A stretch of DNA of 64,000 bases from Achromobacter piechaudii NBRC 102461. GTDB lineage: Bacteria; Pseudomonadota; Gammaproteobacteria; Burkholderiales; Burkholderiaceae_B. Under the pieces are notes generated by a model. That model did no database searches. It was not told the DNA's origin and worked only from the letters and a program-made list of their open reading frames with translations. The first letter of the stretch is position 1. Every line of letters starts with the position of its first letter. Of this stretch, positions 7,836-15,662 are shown piece after piece. Location: positions 248,001 to 312,000 of the forward strand of contig NZ_BCTK01000012.1 in NCBI RefSeq assembly GCF_001571245.1, read 5' to 3'. The position numbers and the translations under genes were made by a program.

Positions 7836-8750
7836 TCAAGCTCCGTGGTTGCGCTCCGTCCAGGCCTCGAAGCCGCCGCGCAGCGCCCACGTCTTCGGAT
7901 AGCCCGCCGCGCGCAGGCGCGAGGCCAGCAGCGCGGCCGACACCTCGTTGGGGCAGGCGCAATAGACCACGATGTCGGACTCCAGCGCTTGCGCATCCAG
8001 CGCGGGCAAGGGCGCCTTCAGGTCCACAGCGATAGCGCCGGGAATGCGCGCGGCGTCGCTCGTGGCCTCGGGCCGCACGTCAAAGACCAGCGGGTTGCGG
8101 CCGTCCTGGCGCCACTGCATCAGCTCGTCGACGGACACGCGCGGAATGATGCGCAGGCTGCGCAGCAGAATGCGGCGGCGCAGAAAGCGCGCCAGGATGT
8201 ACAGGCCCAGCACCGCCGCCAGGACGCCCAGGCCCATCGGCCCATACGTGCCCAACAGATCGAGCACGTCGTTGATCACGCTATGGAACAGCCCGCCCAG
8301 CAGCAGCGCCGAGCCGGCCCAGATCATGGCGCCGGCCAGGTCGTAGAGCAGAAAGCGCCGGTAGGCGGTGCCGGTCAGCCCGGCCATGACGGTCGACAGC
8401 GCGCCAGCGCCCGGCAGGAATTTGCACACCAGCAAGGCGCGCACGCCTATGCGCAAATACAGGCGCTGCGTCTGGCGGATGCAGGAATCCTGCGACAGCG
8501 ACAGCTTGCACACCACCCCCAGCAGCCGCGCGCCATAGCGCCGGCCCGCCACGTACCAAAGCGTGTCGGCCAACAGGCATGCCACGGTGGCGGCCAGCCA
8601 CGGCGCGAGCCAGCCCGCCGCGCCGCCCAGCGCACCGGCCGCGATCAACATGGGATAGGCGGGCACGGGCAGCCCCGCCTGTTCGACCAGGACGTTGGCG
8701 AACACCAGCCACCCGCCGTACTGTTCGAGCAGCAATTGAATGTCTTGCAT
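7836..8750 (-). CDS. DedA-family membrane protein fused to a rhodanese domain
   Basis: The N-terminal 200 residues form a DedA (VTT/SNARE-associated) membrane protein with several hydrophobic segments. They include FANVLVEQAGLPVPAYPMLI at residues 18-37, the conserved re-entrant region, and CKFLPGAGALSTVMAGLTG near residue 108, the typical F-x-P-G-x-R/G region. DedA proteins are implicated in lipid flipping and envelope homeostasis. The C-terminal 100 residues are a rhodanese domain with NPLVFDVRPEA, IPGAIAVDL and VVYCACPNEVSAALLASRLR, whose first cysteine is the expected active-site residue. The total of 304 residues fits a two-domain fusion. It is transcribed alone from 8750. Confidence 0.88.
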   Translation of the reverse strand: MQDIQLLLEQYGGWLVFANVLVEQAGLPVPAYPMLIAAGALGGAAGWLAPWLAATVACLLADTLWYVAGRRYGARLLGVVCKLSLSQDSCIRQTQRLYLRIGVRALLVCKFLPGAGALSTVMAGLTGTAYRRFLLYDLAGAMIWAGSALLLGGLFHSVINDVLDLLGTYGPMGLGVLAAVLGLYILARFLRRRILLRSLRIIPRVSVDELMQWRQDGRNPLVFDVRPEATSDAARIPGAIAVDLKAPLPALDAQALESDIVVYCACPNEVSAALLASRLRAAGYPKTWALRGGFEAWTERNHGA

Positions 8751-8888
8751 GGATCTTCCAGCCTGCCGCGCCACGCGCAGCCGAAGCGGCGATTTTACGG
8801 GTGCGGCAGCGCCGCCTGTCGGTTTACCGGACGAACCCGCCATTCGAATCGCGTTTTGCGACACGCATGTCCAAGACGAGCAACGGCG

Positions 8889-8905
8889 GGCACCAAATTG
8901 GTGCC
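8889..8905. promoter_or_regulatory. Palindromic operator candidate upstream of the BMP transporter operon
   Basis: GGCACCA, three bases, TGGTGCC: a perfect 7-base inverted repeat. It lies 21 bases upstream of a TATAAT at 8927-8932 that has no good -35 hexamer, which is what an activator-dependent or repressible promoter looks like. The protein that binds it is unknown; no regulator gene adjoins the operon. Confidence 0.45.
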
Positions 8906-8926
8906 ACGTTTCCCTGCGAGGGTGCC

Positions 8927-9234
8927 TATAATTCCGCCCGGCCATCAGGTTTCCCCGACTAGTCCGGGTGGACTTCCATGGCATACAACTTGCTTCGCCA
9001 GCACTGGCTGCGGACCCGACCATGTGGATAGGGCGCGCCGTCTGGCGCCTCCATCCGATGACCGATCCCACGCCTACGTTTCCGCCCGCTCGTCCTGGCC
9101 TGCCCGCCGACGGCCGGAACCATGGGGCCGCGAGCCGCGACCCGGCCCGCGCCGCCCGTCCCGAGGCGCACCGCAGCGTCCCCGCAACACCGTCTTTCCC
9201 TCACGTTTCCATCCCCCGCGAAGGAGTCACCCGC
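8927..9234 (+). promoter_or_regulatory. Promoter and 300-base leader of the BMP transporter operon
   Basis: TATAAT at 8927-8932 is a consensus -10. Twenty bases downstream, at 8953-8968, lies the imperfect 16-base palindrome CCCCGACTAGTCCGGG (one mismatched pair). The rest of the leader is GC-rich and has several short stems but matches no riboswitch class I can name; the purine aptamer core is absent. The gene starts at 9235 after GAAGGAG. The 484 bases between the DedA-rhodanese start and 9235 contain only this promoter, the upstream palindrome and unannotated leader. Confidence 0.4.
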
Positions 9235-10269
9235 ATGAAATCCCTGTCCCTCCCGTCCGCAGGCGGCATCGCCCGCCGTGGCCTGCTCAAGCTGGCCGCG
9301 GCCGCCGCCACCGGCGCGCTGCTGTTCTCGGGCCTGGCGCATGCCCAGGCGCCCGCCAAGACCAAGGTCGCCGCCATCTATACGGTGCCGGTGGAACAGC
9401 AATGGGTGTCGCGCATTCACAAGGCCCTGACGGCCGCTCGCGACCGTGGCGAGATCGACTACACCTTCTCGGAAAACGTCACCAACGCCGACTACGAGCG
9501 CGTCATGCGCCAGTACGCCGAGCAGGGCAACAAGCTGGTGGTGGGCGAAGCCTTCGCGGTGGAAGCCGCCGCCCGCAAGGTGGCCAAGGACTACCCGCAG
9601 ACCGCCTTCCTGATGGGTTCCTCGGGCAAGCCGCAGCAACCGAACTTCTCGGTGTTCGACAACTACATCCAGGAACCGGCCTACCTGACCGGCATGATCG
9701 CCGGCGGCATGAGCAAGTCGGGCAAGATCGGCCTGGTCGGCGGCTATCCCATTCCGGAAGTGAACCGTCTGATGCAAGCCTTCATGGAAGGCGCCAAGGA
9801 AGTGAACCCGAAGGCCGAGTTCACCGTGACTTTCATCGGGTCGTGGTTCGATCCCCCGAAGGCCAAGGAAGCCGCCTTCGCCATGATCGACAAGGGCGCG
9901 GACGTGCTGTACGCCGAGCGCTTTGGCGTGTCGGACGCCGCCAAGGAACGCGGCAAGCTGGCCATCGGCAACGTGATCGACACCCAGCCGCAATACCCCG
10001 AGACCGTCGTGGCGTCCGCCCTGTGGAGCATGGAGCCCACCATCGACGAAGCGCTCAAGCAAGTGAAGGCCGGCACGTTCAAGGCCGACGACTATGGCCA
10101 ATACTCGCTGATGAAGCACAAGGGCTCGTCGCTGGCGCCGTTGGGCACCTTCCAATCGAAGATCCCCGCCGACCTGATCGCCAAGGTGGATGCCAAGCAG
10201 AAGGCCATTCTGGATGGCAGCTTCACCGTCAAGGTCAACGACAAAGAACCCAAGTCCTCGGCACGATGA
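9235..10269 (+). CDS. BMP-family ABC transporter substrate-binding protein
   Basis: The 344-residue precursor has a long signal sequence with a twin-arginine-like stretch (ARRGLLKLAAAAATGALLFS) and predicted cleavage after AHAQA. The mature protein has VAAIYTVPVEQQWVSRIHKA, VVGEAFAVEAAARKVAKDYP and NYIQEPAYLTGMIAGGMSKS, which is the BMP/PnrA layout of Med-like lipoproteins and nucleoside-binding proteins. The periplasmic protein should deliver a nucleoside or purine-like ligand to the permeases encoded next. The start is fixed by GAAGGAG about 10 bases upstream; an in-frame extension to 8968 lacks a ribosome site. It overlaps the ATPase gene by four bases (ATGA). Confidence 0.92.
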   Translation: MKSLSLPSAGGIARRGLLKLAAAAATGALLFSGLAHAQAPAKTKVAAIYTVPVEQQWVSRIHKALTAARDRGEIDYTFSENVTNADYERVMRQYAEQGNKLVVGEAFAVEAAARKVAKDYPQTAFLMGSSGKPQQPNFSVFDNYIQEPAYLTGMIAGGMSKSGKIGLVGGYPIPEVNRLMQAFMEGAKEVNPKAEFTVTFIGSWFDPPKAKEAAFAMIDKGADVLYAERFGVSDAAKERGKLAIGNVIDTQPQYPETVVASALWSMEPTIDEALKQVKAGTFKADDYGQYSLMKHKGSSLAPLGTFQSKIPADLIAKVDAKQKAILDGSFTVKVNDKEPKSSAR

Positions 10270-11795
10270 AACCAGCGCCTCTCGCCCTGCAACTGACAGG
10301 GATCACCAAGCGGTTCGGCAGCCTCACGGCCAACGACGACATCTCGCTGACGCTCGCGCAAGGCGAGGTGTTGGCCTTGCTGGGCGAGAACGGCGCCGGC
10401 AAATCGACCCTGGTGTCGATCCTGTTCGGCCACTACGTGGCCGACGCCGGCAGTATCGATGTGTTCGGCAAGCCCCTGCCGCCCGGCCGGCCCGACGCCG
10501 CGCTGGCGGCGGGCGTAGGCATGGTGCATCAGCACTTCACGCTGGCCGACAACCTGACCGTGCTGGACAACATCATGGTCGGCACGGAATCGTTGTGGAA
10601 GCTGGCCTCGGGCCGCACCAAGGCGCGCCGCCGCCTGGTTGAACTGGGCCAGCGCTTCGGCCTGGGCGTGGACCCGGACGCGCGCGTGGGCAGCCTGTCC
10701 GTCGGCGAAAAGCAGCGCGTGGAAATCCTGAAGGCGCTGTATCGCGGCGCGCGCGTGCTCATCCTGGACGAGCCCACCGCGGTGCTGACGCCGCAGGAAG
10801 TGCAGGATCTGTTCGCGACCTTGCGCGGCTTTGTCGACGAAGGCCTGGCAGTCATCTTCATCTCGCACAAGCTGGACGAAGTGATGGCCGTGTCGCGCCG
10901 CGTGGCCGTGCTGCGCCAGGGCAAGCTGGTGGCCGAGTGCGACACCGCCGGCACCAGCCCCGCCGAACTGGCCGAGCTGATGGTGGGCCGCAAGGTGGTC
11001 ATGCCGCGCGCCGAAGCCGTGGCTGCCGCCGAACAGGCCGCGCCGGTCGTGACGCTGTCGCAAGTCACCGTGCGCGATGGCCGCGAGGGTGCGCCGCGCC
11101 TGGACAGCCTGGACCTCGTTGTCCACAAACATGAAATCGTGGCGATCGCCGGCGTGGCCGGCAACGGGCAGCAGGCGCTGGTGTCGGTATTGACCGGCCT
11201 GCGCCAACCCAGCGATGGCACGATCCGGCTGGGCGCAGAACACGCCGTCGCGCCCACCACGCCTGCGGGCTGGACCGCCGCCCGCGTGGGCCGCATCCCC
11301 GAAGACCGCCACGGCGAAGGCATGATCGGCGACAGCCCGCTTTGGGAAAACGCCATCGTCGAAGATTTGAAGGACAAGCGCTTCGCGCGCTATGGCCTGA
11401 TCCGCGCGCGCGCGGGCCGAGCCTACGCGGCATCGCTGGCCAAGCAGTTCGATGTGCGCGCGGCGTCGTTGGACGTGCGTACGCGCAGCCTGTCCGGCGG
11501 CAATATGCAAAAGCTGATCCTGGGCCGCACGCTGGCGCGCGAACCGCGCTTCATCGTCGCCGACCAGCCAACCTGGGGCCTGGACATCGGCGCCGTGGCC
11601 TACGTGCGCGAGCAGTTGCTGGCCGCCCGCGCGCGCGGTGCGGGCGTGCTGCTGGTGTCCGAAGACTTGGAAGAAATCTTCGCCCTGGCCGACCGCATCG
11701 CCGTGTTGTGCGGCGGCAAGCTGGTCGCCGTCAAGCCGGTGGCCGAATGGACGCCCGCCACCGTGGGCCTGGCCATGACGGGAACCCGCGCGTAA
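10266..11795 (+). CDS. Double-domain ABC transporter ATP-binding protein
   Basis: This 509-residue protein has two nucleotide-binding domains, as in sugar and BMP-type nucleoside importers. Domain 1 has Walker A GENGAGKS at residues 40-47, LSVGEKQRVEILKAL as the signature region and LILDEPTAVLTPQE as Walker B. Domain 2 has the degenerate Walker A GVAGNGQQAL, which lacks the lysine, and the signature LSGGNMQKLILGR with VADQPTWGLDIGA. The degenerate second site is normal for this family and implies one main catalytic site. It powers uptake through the two permeases that follow. The start overlaps the stop of the binding-protein gene. Confidence 0.94.
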   Translation: MKPAPLALQLTGITKRFGSLTANDDISLTLAQGEVLALLGENGAGKSTLVSILFGHYVADAGSIDVFGKPLPPGRPDAALAAGVGMVHQHFTLADNLTVLDNIMVGTESLWKLASGRTKARRRLVELGQRFGLGVDPDARVGSLSVGEKQRVEILKALYRGARVLILDEPTAVLTPQEVQDLFATLRGFVDEGLAVIFISHKLDEVMAVSRRVAVLRQGKLVAECDTAGTSPAELAELMVGRKVVMPRAEAVAAAEQAAPVVTLSQVTVRDGREGAPRLDSLDLVVHKHEIVAIAGVAGNGQQALVSVLTGLRQPSDGTIRLGAEHAVAPTTPAGWTAARVGRIPEDRHGEGMIGDSPLWENAIVEDLKDKRFARYGLIRARAGRAYAASLAKQFDVRAASLDVRTRSLSGGNMQKLILGRTLAREPRFIVADQPTWGLDIGAVAYVREQLLAARARGAGVLLVSEDLEEIFALADRIAVLCGGKLVAVKPVAEWTPATVGLAMTGTRA

Positions 11796-11844
11796 CGGCC
11801 CGCGCCGTTCCGCGCCGCTTCCCTCTTTATTGAGCATCACTCGC

Positions 11845-12918
11845 ATGAAACTGATCCTGGAACGCCGCCCCGAGCCCAGCCGCATGGCGCTGGCCTTGGC
11901 CCCGATCGCGGCCATCCTCTTCACCCTGGCGGTCTGCACGCTGCTGGTCGCCTGGGCCGGCGCGCCGGTGGGCCGTACCTACGCGCTGCTGTTCGAAGGC
12001 GCGTTCGGTTCGCGCTTTGCGCTGTCGGAAACGCTGACCCGCGCCACGCCGCTGATGCTGACGGGCCTGGCCTGCGCCGTGGCGTTTCGCGCGCGCTTCT
12101 ACAACATCGGCGCGGAAGGCCAGTTGTACCTGGGCGCGCTGGCGGCCGTGGCCATCGGCGGGCTGCATGACGGCACGGGCTTCGACCTGCCGGTGCCCGT
12201 GCTGTTCGGCGGCATGATGCTGGCGGCCGCGCTGGCAGGCGCCTTGCTGCTGCTGATTCCGGCGCTGCTGAAAACCCGGCTGGGCGTCGATGAAGTGGTG
12301 ACCACGCTGCTGGGCAACTTCATCGTGCTGCTGTTCGTGTCCATGATGCTGGACGGTCCCATGAAGGACCCGATGGCGATGGGCTGGCCGCAGTCCGTCG
12401 CGCTGAACGGCGACTTGGAACTGGGCAAGCTGATCGAACGCACGCGCGCGCACACCGGGCTGCTGTGGGCGGCGGGGCTGGCATTGGGCCTGTGGCTGCT
12501 CAATCGCTACACCGTCTTCGGCTTTCAGATGCGCGCGGTGGGCGCGAACGCGCACGCCTCGCGTTTCCTGGGCCTGCCGGTCAACCGCGTGATGCTGGGC
12601 ACCGCCATGTTGTCCGGCGCGCTGGCCGGTCTGGCGGGCGCCATCGAAGTGGCGGGCCGCACCGGCTACGTCACGTTGGATATGTCGCCGGGCTATGGCT
12701 ACACCGGCGTGGTCGTCGCCATGCTGGCCGGCCTGCATCCGCTGGGCGTGATCCTGGCCAGCATCTTCGTTGCCGGCATGCTGGTGGGCGCGGACAGCAT
12801 GAGCCGCGCCATCGCCGTACCGAACTACATCGCCGACGTCATCGTCGCCACCTCGTTGCTCGCCATGCTGGTCGCGACGCTATTTGCGCAGTACCGCCTG
12901 CGCCGCAACCGGGCTTGA
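11845..12918 (+). CDS. BMP-type ABC transporter permease, subunit 1
   Basis: A 357-residue integral membrane protein with about nine hydrophobic segments. It contains FYNIGAEGQLYLGALAAVAI near residue 85, which is the conserved N-I-G-x-E-G-Q loop of the branched-chain amino acid/BMP permease family (EAA-like loop), and GAIEVAGRTGYVTLDMSPGY near residue 270. With the following gene it forms the membrane channel of the importer. I chose ATG 11845; a TTG at 11830 is possible but less likely. The intergenic distance from the ATPase is 49 bases and from the next permease only 10, so all four genes should form one operon. Confidence 0.92.
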   Translation: MKLILERRPEPSRMALALAPIAAILFTLAVCTLLVAWAGAPVGRTYALLFEGAFGSRFALSETLTRATPLMLTGLACAVAFRARFYNIGAEGQLYLGALAAVAIGGLHDGTGFDLPVPVLFGGMMLAAALAGALLLLIPALLKTRLGVDEVVTTLLGNFIVLLFVSMMLDGPMKDPMAMGWPQSVALNGDLELGKLIERTRAHTGLLWAAGLALGLWLLNRYTVFGFQMRAVGANAHASRFLGLPVNRVMLGTAMLSGALAGLAGAIEVAGRTGYVTLDMSPGYGYTGVVVAMLAGLHPLGVILASIFVAGMLVGADSMSRAIAVPNYIADVIVATSLLAMLVATLFAQYRLRRNRA

Positions 12919-12928
12919 GGAGCACGCC

Positions 12929-13879
12929 ATGGAATGGATGGATCTGTTGAGTTCCTCGGCCTTCTGGGTCGCCGTGCTGCGTCTGGCGACGCCGCTGATT
13001 CTCGGCACGCTGGGCGTGTTGCTATGCGAACGCGCGGGCGTGCTGAACCTGGGCATCGAGGGCATCATGGCGGCCGGCGCCTTCACCGGCTGGCTGGTGG
13101 TGTACCTGGGCGCGCCGCTGTACGTGGGCGTGTTGGCGGCGGCGCTGGCCGGCGCGGTGTTCGGCCTGCTGCACGCCGTGCTGACGGTGCCGCTGGGCCT
13201 GTCGCAGCACGTGTCGGGGCTGGGGGTGACGCTGCTAGCGACCAGCCTGTCTTACTTCGCTTATCGCGTGACGTTTCCCAGCGTGAACACGCCGCCCACC
13301 ATCACGCCGTTTGCCGAGATGAAGTTCCTGGAGGGCATACCCGTGATCGGTCCCGTGCTGGCGGGCCAGACGCCGATGACGCTGATCGCGCTGGCCGCCG
13401 TGCCGATCCTGGCGTGGGTGCTGAACCGCACGCCGGTCGGCCTGGCGATCCGCATGGTGGGCGAAAACCCCGCCGCCGCCGAAGGGCAGGGCCTGTCGGT
13501 GACGCGTCTGCGCATCGGCGCCATCGTGGCCGGGTCCGCGCTGATGGGCGTGGCGGGCAGCTTCCTGACGCTGGCCGCCTTCAACGCCTTCTTCTTCAAC
13601 ATGGTCAACGGCCGTGGCTGGGTCTGCGTGGCGCTGGTCGTGTTCGCATCCTGGCGGCCCGGCAAGGCGCTGCTGGGCGCGCTGATCTTCGCCTTCTTCG
13701 ACGCCCTGCAACTGCGCCTGCAACAGGGCGGCGCGGCCTTGCCCGGCCTGCCTGAGCTACCGTATCAGGTGTACCTGATGCTGCCCTACATCCTGTCCAT
13801 CCTGGCGCTGGTGGTGATGGCGCGCCGCGCCGCCTACCCGCAAGCGTTGATGAAGCCGTACCGCAAGGGCGAACGCTAA
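12929..13879 (+). CDS. BMP-type ABC transporter permease, subunit 2
   Basis: A 316-residue membrane protein of the same fold as the upstream permease. It has VLLCERAGVLNLGIEGIMAA at about residues 29-48, the conserved loop of the second permease of BMP/YufQ-type systems, and many hydrophobic helices up to residue 310. The start at ATG 12929 follows GAGGAG closely; the frame is open 45 bases further upstream but that part is inside the previous gene. The two permeases pair as a heterodimer. A 138-base spacer with a repeat-like sequence separates it from the deaminase gene. Confidence 0.92.
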   Translation: MEWMDLLSSSAFWVAVLRLATPLILGTLGVLLCERAGVLNLGIEGIMAAGAFTGWLVVYLGAPLYVGVLAAALAGAVFGLLHAVLTVPLGLSQHVSGLGVTLLATSLSYFAYRVTFPSVNTPPTITPFAEMKFLEGIPVIGPVLAGQTPMTLIALAAVPILAWVLNRTPVGLAIRMVGENPAAAEGQGLSVTRLRIGAIVAGSALMGVAGSFLTLAAFNAFFFNMVNGRGWVCVALVVFASWRPGKALLGALIFAFFDALQLRLQQGGAALPGLPELPYQVYLMLPYILSILALVVMARRAAYPQALMKPYRKGER

Positions 13880-13889
13880 AAGGCTAGAC

Positions 13890-13999
13890 CCACCCCCGCA
13901 GCGCTTCGCGCTTCCCCCTCAAGGGGGCGTCGCGACGGACCGGCGGAGCCGGCTCCGTGCGACCTGGATGGGGGGCTTCGCTGAAGCGCTTTTTTTAAT
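13890..13999. repeat. Intergenic GC-rich palindromic element, probable dispersed repeat
   Basis: The spacer between the permease and the deaminase is built of nested inverted repeats: CCCCCTCAAGGGGG at about 13915-13928, GCGGAGCCGGCTCCG near 13944, and CTTCGCTGAAGCG with a following T-tract (GCTTTTTTTAATTT) at the end. Blocks such as CAGCGCTTCGCGCTTCCCCC are, to my recollection, frequent in Achromobacter and Bordetella intergenic regions. It could work as a terminator or mRNA-stabilising element, splitting the transporter from the deaminase. No copy was found elsewhere in this window by eye. Confidence 0.5.
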
Positions 14000-14017
14000 T
14001 TGTTTTAGGGGCTGTCT

Positions 14018-15298
14018 ATGCTCGATTTGATCATCAAGAACTGCACGCTGGCCGATGGCCGCACGAATGTGGATATCGGCGTGGCGCAAGGCCGCATCAC
14101 GGCGGTGGAGCCTGCGCTGCGCGCCGAGGCCGGCCAGATCATCGACGCCGCTGGGCAGTTGGTGAGCTCGCCCTTTGTGGACGCGCACTTCCATATGGAT
14201 TCCACGCTGTCCTTCGGACTGCCGCGCGTGAACCAGTCCGGCACGCTGCTTGAAGGCATCGCGCTGTGGGGCGAACTCAAGCCGCTCCTGACGCAAGAGG
14301 CGCTGGTGGAGCGCGCGCTGGCCTATTGCGATTGGGCAGTTGCGCGCGGCCTGCTGGCCATCCGCTCGCACGTGGACGTCTGCGATCCGCGCCTGCTCGC
14401 CACCGAAGCGCTGCTGCACGTGCGCGACAAGGTCAAACCGTATCTGGATCTGCAACTGGTCGCCTTCCCGCAGGACGGCGTGCTGCGCGCGCCGGGCGCA
14501 CTGGACAACCTGAAACGCGCGCTCGACATGGGCGTGGACGTGGTGGGCGGCATCCCGCACTTTGAACGCACCATGCAGGACGGCGCGGAATCCGTGCGCA
14601 TCCTGTGCGAACTGGCCGCTGAACGCGGCTTGCGCGTGGACATGCACTGCGACGAAAGCGATGACCCGCTCTCGCGCCATATCGAAACGCTGGCCTATCA
14701 CACGCAGCGTCTGGGCCTGCAAGGCCGCGTCACCGGCTCGCACCTGACATCCATGCATTCGATGGACAACTACTACGTGTCCAAGCTGATCCCGCTGATG
14801 CGCGAGGCCGGCGTGTCGGCCATTGCCAACCCGCTCATCAACATCACGCTGCAAGGCCGTCACGACACCTATCCAAAGCGCCGTGGCATGACGCGCGTGC
14901 CCGAGCTGCTGGCGGCCGGCGTGCCGGTGGCCTTTGGCCATGATTGCGTGATGGACCCGTGGTACAGCCTGGGTTCTGGCGACATGCTGGAAGTGGCGCA
15001 CATGGGCCTGCACGTGGCCCAGATGACGGGCCAGGACGCCATGCGCGCCTGTTTCGAAGCGGTAACGACCACGCCCGCAAAGATCCTGGGCCTGGACGAA
15101 ACGGGCATCGCGGTCGGCAAGCGCGCCGACCTGGTATTGCTCCAAGCGCGCGATCCGGTCGAAGCGCTACGCCTGCGCGCCACTCGCCTGATGGTGATGC
15201 GAGGCGGCGAGGTCATCGCCACCACGCCGCCCGCCACCGCGACGCTGAACCTGCCGGGTCGTCCTGGTCAGGTCAGCTTTCAGACACCGGCCCGCTGA
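14018..15298 (+). CDS. Amidohydrolase, cytosine deaminase (CodA)-like
   Basis: This 426-residue metal-dependent hydrolase aligns in length and motifs with E. coli CodA (427 residues). VDAHFHMDSTL near residue 55 holds the H-x-H metal ligands, VDMHCDESDDPLSRH near 210 the third His and the catalytic Glu, GSHLTSMHS near 240 a further His, and FGHDCVMDPWYSLGSGDMLE near 310 the Asp ligand and the conserved substrate loop. CodA deaminates cytosine to uracil; relatives act on creatinine, isoguanine and other cyclic amides, so the exact substrate is open. Its position after a BMP-type importer suggests salvage of an imported nucleobase or analogue. Confidence 0.85.
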   Translation: MLDLIIKNCTLADGRTNVDIGVAQGRITAVEPALRAEAGQIIDAAGQLVSSPFVDAHFHMDSTLSFGLPRVNQSGTLLEGIALWGELKPLLTQEALVERALAYCDWAVARGLLAIRSHVDVCDPRLLATEALLHVRDKVKPYLDLQLVAFPQDGVLRAPGALDNLKRALDMGVDVVGGIPHFERTMQDGAESVRILCELAAERGLRVDMHCDESDDPLSRHIETLAYHTQRLGLQGRVTGSHLTSMHSMDNYYVSKLIPLMREAGVSAIANPLINITLQGRHDTYPKRRGMTRVPELLAAGVPVAFGHDCVMDPWYSLGSGDMLEVAHMGLHVAQMTGQDAMRACFEAVTTTPAKILGLDETGIAVGKRADLVLLQARDPVEALRLRATRLMVMRGGEVIATTPPATATLNLPGRPGQVSFQTPAR

Positions 15299-15662
15299 CG
15301 TAAGGCGGCCGTTTCGCGGCGGTGACGATGATCTCCACCAGCAACTCGGGCGCGGCCAGCTTGGCCTCGCAGGTGGCGCGCGTGGGCATCGCCTCGGGCA
15401 ACGCCCACTCGGCCCACACGCCGTTCATGCCGGCAAAATCGCGGTCGATATCCTTGAGCCAGATCTGCACCGACAACAGCCGCGATTTGTCGGTGCCGGC
15501 CTCGGCCAGATAGCCGTCGATCTTGGCCAGCGCGTCGCGCGTCTGCGCGGCGATGCCGCCTTCCGCGTTCGATGTCACGCCCGCCACATAGACCGTGTCG
15601 CCATGGATCACGATGCGGCTCAGGCGCTGGTTGGTTTGCTTGCGCACGATGTCGTCGTTCAT
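15273..15662 (-). CDS. RidA (YjgF/UK114) family enamine/imine deaminase
   Basis: The 129-residue protein reads SRIVIHGDTVYVAGVTSN, ALAKIDGYLAEAGTDKSRLL, VQIWLKDIDRDFAGMNGVWA and MPTRATCEAKLAAPELLVEI. This is the RidA fold with the conserved Arg of the R-A-T-C segment that binds the carboxylate of imine substrates. RidA proteins hydrolyse reactive enamine/imine intermediates released by flavin- or PLP-dependent amine-oxidising enzymes. It overlaps the stop of the upstream DAO gene by four bases (ATGA at 15659-15662), so it is the last gene of cluster 1. Its 3' end overlaps the convergent deaminase gene by 26 bases. The pairing with amine oxidases is a strong hint that the oxidase products are imines. 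Confidence 0.9.
   Translation of the reverse strand: MNDDIVRKQTNQRLSRIVIHGDTVYVAGVTSNAEGGIAAQTRDALAKIDGYLAEAGTDKSRLLSVQIWLKDIDRDFAGMNGVWAEWALPEAMPTRATCEAKLAAPELLVEIIVTAAKRPPYVSGPVSES

Noticed and set aside
8941..9060. A purine or guanidine riboswitch in the BMP leader
   Set aside because: The GACTAGTCCGGG stretch resembles a piece of the ykkC core, but the downstream conserved ACACGG/AAAGCCCGG part is missing and the purine aptamer core is absent.
7680..11795. A very long open frame of 1371 codons running into the BMP-operon ATPase
   Set aside because: High GC leaves few stops. The frame upstream of 10266 is antisense or out-of-frame to other genes; the real ATPase starts at ATG 10266.
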